DNA of 64,000 bases from Variovorax sp. SG517 (GTDB taxonomy: Bacteria; Pseudomonadota; Gammaproteobacteria; Burkholderiales; Burkholderiaceae_C). Position 1 is the first letter of the stretch. The number at the start of each line of letters is the position of its first letter. Under the pieces are notes generated by a model. That model was not told where the DNA came from and did no database searches. It saw only the letters and a program-made list of their open reading frames with translations. Below, in pieces: positions 32,397 to 41,099 of this stretch. The stretch is taken from positions 310,001 through 374,000 of the forward strand of contig NZ_JABMJG010000001.1 in the NCBI RefSeq assembly GCF_013376045.1, read 5' to 3'. Both the position numbers and the translations under genes were made by a program.

Positions 32397-33554
32397 ATGA
32401 ATCCTGTCCCTTCCGAGCACGGCCCCAATGCGGCCAATGCGTCCAACGTGGCCAATGCGTCCGACGTGGCCGTCAGCATCGAAGGCGTGGTCAAGAAGTA
32501 CCACGACCAGACCGTGCTGCGCGATGTCTCGCTGAAGATCCGGCGCGGCGAGTTCCTCACACTGCTGGGGCCTTCGGGCTGCGGCAAGACCACGCTGCTG
32601 AACCTCATCGCAGGCTTTGCCGAGGCCGACAGCGGAGAGGTCTTCATCGAAGGCCGCCCCGTCACCAGCGACCCGCCGCACCTGCGCAAGATCGGCCTCG
32701 TGTTCCAGAACTACGCGCTGTTCCCGCACATGACGGTGGAGCGCAACATCGGCTACGGCCTGCGCATGCAGGGCGTGCCCACGGACGAGGCGGCCAGGCG
32801 CATTCGCGATGCCATGGCCATGGTCAAGCTCGACGGCCTGGGCCACCGCAAGCCGCGCGAACTCTCGGGCGGCCAGCAGCAGCGCGTGGCGCTGGCGCGC
32901 GCGCTCGTCATCCAGCCCAAGGTGCTGCTGCTCGATGAACCCTTCTCGGCCCTCGACAAGAGCCTGCGCGGCTCCATGCAGGTGGAGATCCGCGAGATCC
33001 AGCGCCGCCTGGGCCTGACCACCGTGTTCGTCACGCACGACCAGGGCGAGGCGCTGGCCATGTCCGACCGCATCGCGGTGATGTCGGCAGGCGTGATCCG
33101 CCAGATCGCGCCGCCGGCCGAGCTCTACCAGAGCCCGCAGGACCCTTTCGTCGCGTCCTTCCTGGGCGACGTGAACATCCTGCCGGCCCACTACCACGGC
33201 AAGGGCGCGGGCGACGTGCAGCTGCGCCTGGGCTCGGGGCTCATCAGCCTCTCGCAGGACCGGCTGGTGCACGCCTCGCACGAAGGCGAGCGACTCGACG
33301 TGTACGTGCGGCCAGAGCATCTGCGGCTGGAGAACCTGCACCCGGCCTCGGCGCTGAGCGGCACCGTCGTCAACCACGTGTTCCAGGGCGACCACATCAA
33401 CACCTTCGTCGATGTCGACCTGCCGATGACGGCACGCCAGATCGTCACCGTGCGCAGCCCGGGCCTCACGGCCATGCGCCAATGGCCGGTGGGCTCGGTC
33501 GCAGGACTGGCGCTCGCACCTGAAGGCGTGAGCGTCTTCAGCCCGCAGCCATGA
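32397..33554 (+). CDS. ABC transporter ATP-binding protein, PotA-like
   Basis: A 385-residue ATPase. Walker A GPSGCGKTTLLN, Q-loop FQNYALFPHMTVERN, signature LSGGQQQRVALARAL, Walker B VLLLDEPFSALD and the His switch VFVTHDQGEAL are all present, then a C-terminal TOBE-like regulatory region (VYVRPEHLRLE) typical of PotA/UgpC-type subunits. Start chosen is ATG at 32397; an ATG at 32367 would add ten residues. It is the only ATPase in the locus, so it should energise the PotB/PotC-like permeases at 24282-25950. The stop overlaps the next enzyme gene (ATGA), tying transport and catabolism. Confidence 0.92.
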   Translation: MNPVPSEHGPNAANASNVANASDVAVSIEGVVKKYHDQTVLRDVSLKIRRGEFLTLLGPSGCGKTTLLNLIAGFAEADSGEVFIEGRPVTSDPPHLRKIGLVFQNYALFPHMTVERNIGYGLRMQGVPTDEAARRIRDAMAMVKLDGLGHRKPRELSGGQQQRVALARALVIQPKVLLLDEPFSALDKSLRGSMQVEIREIQRRLGLTTVFVTHDQGEALAMSDRIAVMSAGVIRQIAPPAELYQSPQDPFVASFLGDVNILPAHYHGKGAGDVQLRLGSGLISLSQDRLVHASHEGERLDVYVRPEHLRLENLHPASALSGTVVNHVFQGDHINTFVDVDLPMTARQIVTVRSPGLTAMRQWPVGSVAGLALAPEGVSVFSPQP

Positions 33555-34552
33555 GCGACACGCTGCCCTCCACCATGCAGGCCATCGTGGCCCGCGAACC
33601 GGGCGATGCCAGCGTGCTGGTGCTTGCCGAACGGCCCGTGCCGCAACCCGGGCCCGGCGAGGTGCTGCTGCGCGTGCTGGCTGCCGGCATCAACCGGCCC
33701 GACATCATGCAGCGCCAGGGCATCGCCAAGCCCGCGCCCGGCGTCACCGACGTGCTGGGCCTCGAAGTCTGCGGCGAGGTCGTCGCCTGCGGCCCGGGCG
33801 TCGACACCGCGCTGCGCGGCACGCGGCGCATGGCGCTCGTGCCCGGCGGCGGCTATGCGCCCTGGTGCGTGGCCGCGGTGGACCATTCGTTCGCAGTGCC
33901 CGCCCGCCTGTCCGACGCAGCGGCCGCGGCCTTGCCTGAAGGACTGTTCACCGTCTGGCACAACCTCTTCGAGCTGGGCCGGCTGTCCATGGGCGAGACC
34001 GCGCTGATCCACGGCGCCACGGGCGGCATCGGCTCGCTCGCGGTGCAGATGGCGCATGCGGCCGGCTGCACCGTCATCGCGACTGCGAGCGACGAAGCAC
34101 GCTTCGCCGATCTGAAGGCCATGGGCGCGGACCTCGCAGTCTGCTGGCCCACCACCGACTTCGTACAGGCCTGCCTCGACTTCACCGGCGGGCGCGGCGT
34201 GGACGTGGTGCTCGACATCGTCGGCGGCGACTACGTGCGCCGCAACCTGCAGGCCATGGCCTTCGGCGGCCGGCACGTCAGCCTTTCCTTCATGCAAGGC
34301 TCCGCCGTCACGGTCGAACTGCTCACGCTGATGCAGCGACAGCTGAGCCTGCATTCGTCCACCATGCGCCCGCAGACGCATGCCGAGAAGGCACGCATGG
34401 CCCAGGCCATCTCGCGCCACGTGCTGCCGCTGCTCGCCAGCGGACGCATCGCGCCGCGCCTGCACGCGCGGCTGCCGCTGGCCCAGGCCGCACAGGCCCA
34501 TACCCTGCTGGAGAGCGGCCAGGTGTTCGGCAAACTCGTCCTGGAGCCTTGA
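33551..34552 (+). CDS. MDR family NAD(P)H:quinone oxidoreductase-like
   Basis: A 333-residue zinc-free medium-chain reductase. The N-terminal catalytic fold has LLRVLAAGINRPDIMQRQG; the cofactor Rossmann motif is LIHGATGGIGSLAVQMAHAAG. This is the layout of the PIG3/QorA (NADPH:quinone oxidoreductase) group, which reduces quinones or activated double bonds. It starts at an ATGA overlap with the ATPase and is followed by a GST gene, so it is third-party evidence for an aromatic or quinone intermediate in this locus (inference). Confidence 0.88.
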   Translation: MSDTLPSTMQAIVAREPGDASVLVLAERPVPQPGPGEVLLRVLAAGINRPDIMQRQGIAKPAPGVTDVLGLEVCGEVVACGPGVDTALRGTRRMALVPGGGYAPWCVAAVDHSFAVPARLSDAAAAALPEGLFTVWHNLFELGRLSMGETALIHGATGGIGSLAVQMAHAAGCTVIATASDEARFADLKAMGADLAVCWPTTDFVQACLDFTGGRGVDVVLDIVGGDYVRRNLQAMAFGGRHVSLSFMQGSAVTVELLTLMQRQLSLHSSTMRPQTHAEKARMAQAISRHVLPLLASGRIAPRLHARLPLAQAAQAHTLLESGQVFGKLVLEP

Positions 34553-34557
34553 GCCTC

Positions 34558-35172
34558 ATGCGACTGCTGTATGCCCCCACCTCGCCCTTCGTGCGCAAGG
34601 TCATGGTCTGCGCCCACCTGAGCGGCCAGGCCGAACGCATCGAATGGCTCGACAGCGCCGCGCATCCGGTGCGCCGCGACAGCCGCATCGCCGCGCACAA
34701 CCCGCTGGCCAAGGTGCCCACGCTGATCCTTGACGACGGCGAGTCGCTCTACGACAGCCGCGTGATCTGCGAGTACATCGACAGCCTGGGCAGTGCCGGC
34801 ATCTTCCCGCCGGCCGGCCCCGCGCGCTGGAAGGCGCTGACGCGACAGTCGATGGGCGACGGCCTGCTCGACGCCGCGCTGCTTGCGCGCTACGAACTCA
34901 CGGCGCGGCCCACTGAAATGCAATGGCCCGTGTGGCGCCAGGCGCTGCTGACCAAGGTCACGGCCTGCCTGGGCACCATCGAGGCCATCGCGCCGGAGCT
35001 GGCAGTGGACCGCCCCACCATCGGCGAAGTCGCCATCGGCTGCGGCCTGGGCTACCTCGACTTCCGCTTTCCCGAACTGGACTGGCGCGCCAGCCATCCC
35101 GCCGCAACGCGCTGGTATGCCGGGTTCGCGCAGCTGCCCGCCATGCAGGCCACCATTCCCCACGAAGCCTGA
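34558..35172 (+). CDS. Glutathione S-transferase family protein
   Basis: A 204-residue protein. The thioredoxin-like N-terminal domain is at 1-80 (MRLLYAPTSPFVRKVMVCAHLSG, then NPLAKVPTLILDDGESLYDSRVICEYID), with the Ser/Thr-Pro active-site area and the cis-Pro of KVPTL. The all-helical GST_C domain follows. The ATG at 34558 lies six bases after the previous stop and a GGAG stands 12 bases upstream; a TTG at 34549 overlapping the upstream stop is an alternative. It may conjugate or isomerise an intermediate; no specific class is assigned. Confidence 0.87.
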   Translation: MRLLYAPTSPFVRKVMVCAHLSGQAERIEWLDSAAHPVRRDSRIAAHNPLAKVPTLILDDGESLYDSRVICEYIDSLGSAGIFPPAGPARWKALTRQSMGDGLLDAALLARYELTARPTEMQWPVWRQALLTKVTACLGTIEAIAPELAVDRPTIGEVAIGCGLGYLDFRFPELDWRASHPAATRWYAGFAQLPAMQATIPHEA

Positions 35173-35183
35173 GAGCACCCACG

Positions 35184-35675
35184 ATGAGCAACACCACCAC
35201 GCTTCCTCCTAGCCTCACGGTCTGGTTCCTCAACGGGCCCAACGCAAACCTCTATGGCCTGGATGCCAACAAGACCTACGGCAGCGACAGCTTTCCGGTG
35301 CTGCAGTCGCGCTGCGAGCAGAAGGCCGCCTCGCTGGGCGTGGACCTGCGCTTTCTGCAAAGCAACCACGAAGGCCAGCTGATCGACTGGATCCAGGAGG
35401 CACGCGGCGTGGCCGACGGCATCGTCATCAACGCGGCCGGCCTCACCTACACATCGATTGCCATACTCGACGCACTGCTGGCCTTCCCCGGCAAGATCAT
35501 CGAGGCCCACATGAGCAACATCTGGAAGCGCGAGCCCTTCCGCCACCACTCCTTCATCTCCAAGGCGGCCCATGGCGTGATCGCAGGCCTGGGCGGCGAC
35601 GGCTACGAGTTCGCGATCGAAGCAGTGGCACGGCTGGTTCGCAGTGCCAGCACACAGCAGCAAAAGAGCGCCTGA
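35184..35675 (+). CDS. Type II dehydroquinase-like protein, atypical active site
   Basis: A 163-residue member of the AroQ (type II 3-dehydroquinate dehydratase) fold. The first strand VWFLNGPNANLYG, the catalytic-Tyr region (Tyr32 in TYG), NHEGQLIDWIQEA and HMSNIWKREPFRHHSFISKAA (His109, Ser111, Asn112, Arg116) are conserved. Two usual catalytic positions differ: the loop Arg of GxREPxxYG is Asp27 here, and the substrate His of NPGAYTHTS is Tyr89 (NAAGLTYTS). So it is probably not a normal shikimate-pathway enzyme but a paralogue with a changed substrate. It is set between GST and GhrA-like genes of the catabolic operon. Confidence 0.85.
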   Translation: MSNTTTLPPSLTVWFLNGPNANLYGLDANKTYGSDSFPVLQSRCEQKAASLGVDLRFLQSNHEGQLIDWIQEARGVADGIVINAAGLTYTSIAILDALLAFPGKIIEAHMSNIWKREPFRHHSFISKAAHGVIAGLGGDGYEFAIEAVARLVRSASTQQQKSA

Positions 35676-35677
35676 AG

Positions 35678-36631
35678 ATGGCACAACAGCAGCAACGCCT
35701 CGGCACCCTGGTCTTCTACAGCGACTTCGACGATTTCGGCGCTTGGCAGAAGGCACTGCAGGCGCAGCTGCCCGACCTGAAGGTGGTCCACTCCAGCGCC
35801 CTCGAGCGGCCCGAGGACGTGCACTACGCCATGGTCTGGAAACCGCCAGAGGGCTTCTTCCAGCAGATGCCGAACCTGCGGCTCATCGTCAACCTGGGCG
35901 CCGGCGTCGACGCGCTGGTCTCGCGCAGCGACCTGCCAGCCGGCATCCCCATCACGCGCATCACCGATCCGAACATGTCTCGCATGATGGCCGGCTACGT
36001 GCTGTTCGCCGTGCTGCGCCATGCGCGCGACATTCCCCACTTCGAGCAGGCCCAACGGCGCGGCGAATGGGCCTACCGCCACCCGCGCTCGCCCGAGGAA
36101 ATCGCGGTGGCCGTGCTCGGCCTGGGCCATCTCGGCGCCATGGCCGCAAGCGAAGTGCAGCGCCAGGGCTTCAGAACGCTCGGCTGGTCGCGCAGCCAGC
36201 GGCTGATCGAAGGCGTGGAATGCTTCTCGGGCATCGAGACGCTGGACACCGTGCTCGGCCAGGCCGACATCGTCGTGCTGATGCTGCCGCTCACGCCGCA
36301 CACCAAGGGCCTTTTCGACCGCGCACGGCTGGAGCGCCTGCGGCCCGGCGCCGCTTTCGTGAACGTGGCCCGCGGGGCGCTGGTCGATCAGGCTGCGCTG
36401 ACTGCACTGCTGCAGAGCGGGCATATCGGCAGCGCGACGCTCGATGTGTTCGAGCGCGAGCCGCTGCCGGCCGATGATCCGCTGTGGGGCATACCGCAGG
36501 TGCTGATCACGCCGCATCTGGCTTCGGTTGCGATTCCCTCATCTTCTGCGCGGCAGATTGCGGCGAACATCCTGCGTGTGGCGGAGGGGGAAGAGCCGAT
36601 GGATGTGGTTGATCCGGGGCGGGGGTATTGA
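35678..36631 (+). CDS. D-2-hydroxyacid dehydrogenase, GhrA-like
   Basis: A 317-residue NAD(P)-dependent reductase of the glyoxylate/hydroxypyruvate reductase A group. Seen: LRLIVNLGAGVDALV, the cofactor motif VAVLGLGHLGAMAASEVQRQGF, LPLTPHTKGLFDRARLERLRPGAAFVNVARGALVDQAAL with catalytic Arg, DVFEREPLPADDPLW with Glu, and the catalytic His of ITPHLASV. The start is two bases past the previous stop. It ends the overlapping run ATPase-MDR-GST-AroQ-like-GhrA-like. Probable role: reducing a 2-oxo acid end product (inference). Confidence 0.92.
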   Translation: MAQQQQRLGTLVFYSDFDDFGAWQKALQAQLPDLKVVHSSALERPEDVHYAMVWKPPEGFFQQMPNLRLIVNLGAGVDALVSRSDLPAGIPITRITDPNMSRMMAGYVLFAVLRHARDIPHFEQAQRRGEWAYRHPRSPEEIAVAVLGLGHLGAMAASEVQRQGFRTLGWSRSQRLIEGVECFSGIETLDTVLGQADIVVLMLPLTPHTKGLFDRARLERLRPGAAFVNVARGALVDQAALTALLQSGHIGSATLDVFEREPLPADDPLWGIPQVLITPHLASVAIPSSSARQIAANILRVAEGEEPMDVVDPGRGY

Positions 36632-37300
36632 GGGTTTGGGTTGAGGGGGCCGGCGGAGTTGGCGTGCATGAGCCCCTGCGTCGTTCCGAGCGAAGTGTGC
36701 ATCGCTGATACTCACGACGTCCTCCTTCGATCGCGAGTTCTCGCAACTGCGACAGGCCCTGGCCAGGTTCAAAAGGAACCGAATGACCAGACACTCGCCC
36801 GATAACCGCCGCTCTGCTCGGTGTTCATTCTTGCCCCGAACTCATCCTTCATTGAGCAGAGACCGTGAACGAATCGCCGGTCAATCAAGCTCAAGTAAAG
36901 GTCAGCTTGCAATAGCACGGCAATGACATACGACAGCAGACGTAGTCACGCATGGCTAATTGAAGTCGGTCACCACATACCGTGTGCTGGCGCTCACTCG
37001 GGGAAGACCAGAATTTAGCGCGATCAGGGACCGATACCGCTCCGCCGTCACGTCACTGAAAAAGCCCCGCCATACCCCAACGTGGCGCAATGTTCAACGC
37101 TGTCCACGGCGGAGTGGATTTGTGCCGGCAGTGCCTCCGGGCTCTTTCTCCGGAGACGGCTCTCCCATAGCACGCGAATTGCTACGATTGGCGGATGTCG
37201 AGCTCAACCCTCGGCGACCTCACCTGCAAGCTCCCGTCGCGGTGGCTTGACGCGTCTCCATCGGCCTCAGTTTGAGCCGGAGACGATTCATCGCAAACAC
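36632..37300. other. Gene-poor region before the restriction-modification operon
   Basis: About 670 bp with no convincing gene. Base composition shifts from the GC-rich catabolic locus to a more AT-rich sequence (for instance around 36840-36960), which fits the left edge of an acquired island. No tRNA, integrase, transposase or flanking direct repeat was found. The promoter of the hsd operon should lie in the last 200 bp. Confidence 0.5.
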
Positions 37301-39730
37301 ATGGCTATTAAAAAATCCGATCTCTATACCAAACTCTGGGCCTCGTGCGACGAGTTGCGCGGCGGCATGGACGCCAGCCAGTACAAGGACTATGTGCTGG
37401 TCCTGCTTTTCATCAAGTACATCAGCGACAAATACGCCGACCAGCCCTTTGCGCCCATCCAGATTCCCCCAGGTGCCAGTTTTGCCGACATGGTCGCGCT
37501 GAAAGGGCGCAGTGACATCGGGGACCAGATCAACAAGCGGATCATCCGCCCCCTGGAAGAGGCCAACGACCTACGCATCAAGGCCGACTTCAATGACGAC
37601 GCGTTACTGGGGAAGGGCAAGGAAAAAGTTGAGAAGCTCGACAATCTGATCGGCATCTTTGAATCCAAAGACCTGGATTTCTCCAAGCACCGTGCCGACG
37701 GCGACGACATCCTGGGCGATGCCTACGAATACCTAATGCGTCACTTCGCCACCGAGAGTGGCAAGAGCAAGGGGCAGTTCTATACGCCGGCCGAGGTCAG
37801 CCGCGTGATGGCCCAAGTGCTGGGAATTGCCAAGGCTAAGACCAGCCGCGCCACCACCGTGTACGACCCAACCTGCGGCTCGGGCTCGCTGCTGCTGAAA
37901 GTGGCCGAGGCCGCGCCGACGCCAGTCACGGTGTATGGGCAAGAAAAAGAAGAAGCCACCAGTGGCCTAGCGCGCATGAACATGATCCTGCACCACAACC
38001 CTGGTGCCGTTATTGAGCAAGGCAACACTCTGGCCGACCCAAAGTTTCTCGATGGGGATCAGCTCAAAACCTTCGACTACGTGGTGGCAAATCCGCCGTT
38101 CTCGGACAAACGCTGGCGCACCGGGCTCCGGACCGACGCGGACGTGTTCGGACGCTTCGAAGGCTTTGGCGTGCCGCCCGACAAGCAAGGGGACTACGCC
38201 TACCTGCTGCACATTGTCCGTTCGCTCAAGAGCAAAGGCCGGGCCGCCTGCATCCTTCCGCATGGCGTGCTGTTCCGCGGCAATGCCGAGGCCGAGATCC
38301 GCAAGAACCTGGTACGGCGCGGCCTCATCGAGGCCATCATCGGACTACCGGCTAACCTGTTCTACGGCACCGGCATCCCGGCCTGCATCATCGTGATCGA
38401 CAAGGCCGGCGCCGCTGCCCGAAAAGGCATCTTCATGATCGACGCCGCCTCAGGCTTCATGAAGGATGGCCCCAAGAATCGCCTGCGAGAACGCGACCTG
38501 CATCGCATCGTGGACACCTTCACCACCCTGGATGGCAGTGACCCGCGCTACGCCCGTATGGTCGGTCTGGACGAGGTGGAGAAGAACGACTTCAACCTCA
38601 ATCTTCCGCGCTACATTGACAGCAGGACGCCGGAAGACCAGCAGGACATCGACGCCCACCTAAACGGCGGCATACCAGAGGCTGACGTGGAGGCCCTGGG
38701 GCGCTACTGGGTGGTATGTCCGAAGCTGCGTGCTGCCCTTTTCAAGCCCCGGCGACCCGGTTATTTGGACTTGGCCGTGGCGCCGGTCGCTATCAACTCC
38801 ACTATTCATCAGCACCCGGAGTTTCAGGCCTTCACCGACGCGATGAACACGCATTTCGACAAGTGGCGCGGGGCGGCAGCGAGTAGGCTCAAATCGCTCG
38901 ACAAAGGCAGCTTCCATCCGAAAGACTTGATTCGTGGCGCTGAGGGTCTGCTGGACCACTACGAGCACCAACCCACCGTGGAGAAGCTGATCGACCCCTA
39001 CGCCGTCTACCAGCACCTGATGGACTACTGGGCCGAGACCATGCAGGACGACGCCTACCTAATCGTTGAGGACGGCTGGAAGGCGAAGACCCATCGGGTG
39101 CTGGAAATCAAGAAGAACAAGGACGGCACACCAGGCAAGCCCATGGACAAGGGCTGGGCCTGCGACCTAGTGCCCAAGGCTTTGCTTGTGCAGCATTACT
39201 TCACTGCCGAGCAGGCGAAGCTGGACAAACTGAGCGCAGAACTGGAAAGCACTCAGGCGGCATTGATTGAACTTGAAGAAGAACACAGCGGCGACGATGC
39301 CGTGTTCACCGGCTTCGAAAAGATCAACGACAAGGAAGTGAAGTCGCGCATCAAGGAAGTCGTTCGCGACCACGATCCGGAAGACGAGCTGCCTGTGCTA
39401 CAGCGCTGGCTGGCTCTCTCTGAGCAGGCCAGTGTACTGAAGAAGCGCATCAAGACCCTGAATGCCGAGTTGGACGCCAAGGCCCTGGCGCGCTACCCCA
39501 CGCTAACCGTCGAGGAAGTGCAGGCGCTGGTGGTAGACCACAAGTGGCTGGTCACGCTGAGCATCGCTGTGCACGGTGAACTGGACCGCGTGAGCCAAGC
39601 GCTGACCGGGCGAGTGAAGGAATTGGCTGAGCGCTATGGGCAGACGATGCCGCAGTTAATAAAGCATGTGGAAGACATGGATGCGCGGGTGGCCGGGCAT
39701 CTGGCGAAAATGGGGTTCGCATGGAACTGA
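37301..39730 (+). CDS. hsdM: Type I restriction-modification DNA methyltransferase subunit HsdM
   Basis: An 809-residue N6-adenine methyltransferase. The N-terminal helical domain (KSDLYTKLWASCDELRGGMDASQYKDYVLVLLFIKYISDKY) is HsdM_N; the catalytic domain has SKGQFYTPAEVSRVM, motif I DPTCGSGS at 189-196 and motif IV NPPF at 264-267. This is longer than typical HsdM (about 500-550); the last 280 residues are an extra, largely helical region with a coiled-coil-like stretch (LDKLSAELESTQAALIELEEEH). The start ATG at 37301 has a weak ribosome site. The stop overlaps hsdS by ten bases. Together with HsdS it methylates the host's own sites. The more AT-rich bases mark it as probably acquired. Confidence 0.95.
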   Translation: MAIKKSDLYTKLWASCDELRGGMDASQYKDYVLVLLFIKYISDKYADQPFAPIQIPPGASFADMVALKGRSDIGDQINKRIIRPLEEANDLRIKADFNDDALLGKGKEKVEKLDNLIGIFESKDLDFSKHRADGDDILGDAYEYLMRHFATESGKSKGQFYTPAEVSRVMAQVLGIAKAKTSRATTVYDPTCGSGSLLLKVAEAAPTPVTVYGQEKEEATSGLARMNMILHHNPGAVIEQGNTLADPKFLDGDQLKTFDYVVANPPFSDKRWRTGLRTDADVFGRFEGFGVPPDKQGDYAYLLHIVRSLKSKGRAACILPHGVLFRGNAEAEIRKNLVRRGLIEAIIGLPANLFYGTGIPACIIVIDKAGAAARKGIFMIDAASGFMKDGPKNRLRERDLHRIVDTFTTLDGSDPRYARMVGLDEVEKNDFNLNLPRYIDSRTPEDQQDIDAHLNGGIPEADVEALGRYWVVCPKLRAALFKPRRPGYLDLAVAPVAINSTIHQHPEFQAFTDAMNTHFDKWRGAAASRLKSLDKGSFHPKDLIRGAEGLLDHYEHQPTVEKLIDPYAVYQHLMDYWAETMQDDAYLIVEDGWKAKTHRVLEIKKNKDGTPGKPMDKGWACDLVPKALLVQHYFTAEQAKLDKLSAELESTQAALIELEEEHSGDDAVFTGFEKINDKEVKSRIKEVVRDHDPEDELPVLQRWLALSEQASVLKKRIKTLNAELDAKALARYPTLTVEEVQALVVDHKWLVTLSIAVHGELDRVSQALTGRVKELAERYGQTMPQLIKHVEDMDARVAGHLAKMGFAWN

Positions 39731-40998
39731 GAGAACCTTCTGTCCAATACCCTACGAGCACCAAGCGCACCGAGTTGGGCATCCTGCCCGCCGATTGGGA
39801 GATAGCGGAAATTGGTGCTATTTCAGAAACCGCGTCCGGAACTACTCCACCCCGAAGTCAACACGAGCGCTTCTATCAACGCGGTGTGCACGCCTGGGTC
39901 AAGACGCTGGACCTCAACAACGCAGAGATTCGACTCACAGATGAATCGGTAACCGACTGCGCCCTTCAGGAAACCAGCCTCAGGTTGTTCCCAGCTGGAA
40001 GCGTTTTAGTGGCGATGTACGGCGGTCTACGGCAGATCGGGAGAACGGGGTTGCTTCGCATTCCCGCAGCCGTCAATCAGGCCATTACGGTAGTTCAACC
40101 CTGTCGAGAGGTTCTATGCCCTGAGTTCTTGCTTTTCTACTTGAACTATCGTGTTGGGTACTGGCAGTCCGTAGCAAGCAGCAGCCGCAAAGATCCAAAC
40201 ATCACTGGCGCTGATGTTCGAGCGTTCAAGTTGGCGCTTCCGACAGTTGACGAGCAACAGCGAATCGCTGCTGCTCTTGCAGATGCCGACGCCCTGATCG
40301 ACTCGCTGGAGCAACTGCTGACCAAAAAGCGCCAGACCAAGCAAGGCGCCATGAAGGAGCTATTTTCCGGCAAGCGACGCCTACCGGGCTTTACAAAGAA
40401 ATGGGACGAGATCCGAATCGGTGATTTCACTGACTGCACCGCAGGCGGTACACCAAATACGCGCGTGGAAGACTTCTGGAACGGTGATATTCCGTGGATG
40501 AACTCTGGCGAACTTCACAAGAAACGCGTCTGGGATGTGGAAGGGCGAATCACCGTTGACGGACTCAAGAACTCCAGCGCCAAATGGATACCGGAACGTT
40601 GCGTGCTGATCGGGTTGGCGGGGCAGGGGAAGACGCGTGGCACGGTAGCAATGAACATGATCGGGCTTTGCACGAATCAATCCATTGCCGCGATTTTCCC
40701 GAGCGAGGAGTACGACTCGGAATTTCTTTTCCACAACCTCGACTGGCGATACGACGAACTTCGAGAGCTTTCAGCCGGTGATGGCGGGCGCGGAGGCCTC
40801 AACCTCACGCTGATTAGATCGATAGTTGTCCCCAAGCCGGTACGTAGCGAACAGCGTGCAATTGCGACATTGCTATCAGACATGGATACCGAAATCGTAA
40901 CCATTGAAGCCCGCGCCACTAAAGCCCGCGCACTTAAACAAGCAATGGCCCAAGTCCTACTGACGGGCCGCATCCGCATCAAGGAGCGCAACGCATGA
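39721..40998 (+). CDS. hsdS: Type I restriction-modification specificity subunit HsdS
   Basis: A 425-residue protein with two target-recognition domains: TELGILPADWEIAEIGAI to about 190, then a conserved spacer helix (LPTVDEQQRIAAALADADALIDSLEQLLTKKRQTKQGAMKELFSGKRRLPGFTKKWDEIRIGDF), and a second domain to about 385 ending with the matching helix (RSEQRAIATLLSDMDTEIVTIEARATKARALKQAMAQVLLTGRIR). The two helices pack together and set the distance between the two half-sites. The halves differ in sequence, so the recognised DNA should be bipartite and asymmetric. It starts within the end of hsdM. Confidence 0.93.
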   Translation: MELREPSVQYPTSTKRTELGILPADWEIAEIGAISETASGTTPPRSQHERFYQRGVHAWVKTLDLNNAEIRLTDESVTDCALQETSLRLFPAGSVLVAMYGGLRQIGRTGLLRIPAAVNQAITVVQPCREVLCPEFLLFYLNYRVGYWQSVASSSRKDPNITGADVRAFKLALPTVDEQQRIAAALADADALIDSLEQLLTKKRQTKQGAMKELFSGKRRLPGFTKKWDEIRIGDFTDCTAGGTPNTRVEDFWNGDIPWMNSGELHKKRVWDVEGRITVDGLKNSSAKWIPERCVLIGLAGQGKTRGTVAMNMIGLCTNQSIAAIFPSEEYDSEFLFHNLDWRYDELRELSAGDGGRGGLNLTLIRSIVVPKPVRSEQRAIATLLSDMDTEIVTIEARATKARALKQAMAQVLLTGRIRIKERNA

Positions 40999-41099
40999 GC
41001 CGTCCCGCCAGAAGCTTCTATCGCTACCGGGCGAGCTTCAAAATGATCAAACACTAGCGACTAACGCCGTCTGCCCAGAACTTCCCCGAGAGGAAACCG

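Noticed and set aside
36539..36728. AAGGAGG followed by GTG on the minus strand (36715) after the GhrA-like gene
   Set aside because: The site looks real, but the 59-codon frame is Pro/Arg-rich, runs into the GhrA-like gene and has no family resemblance. It may be the head of a lost gene.
40995..41057. A 20-codon frame (MSRPARSFYRYR..) overlapping the hsdS stop
   Set aside because: Too short, no ribosome site of its own and no known family; it may be only chance or a remnant.
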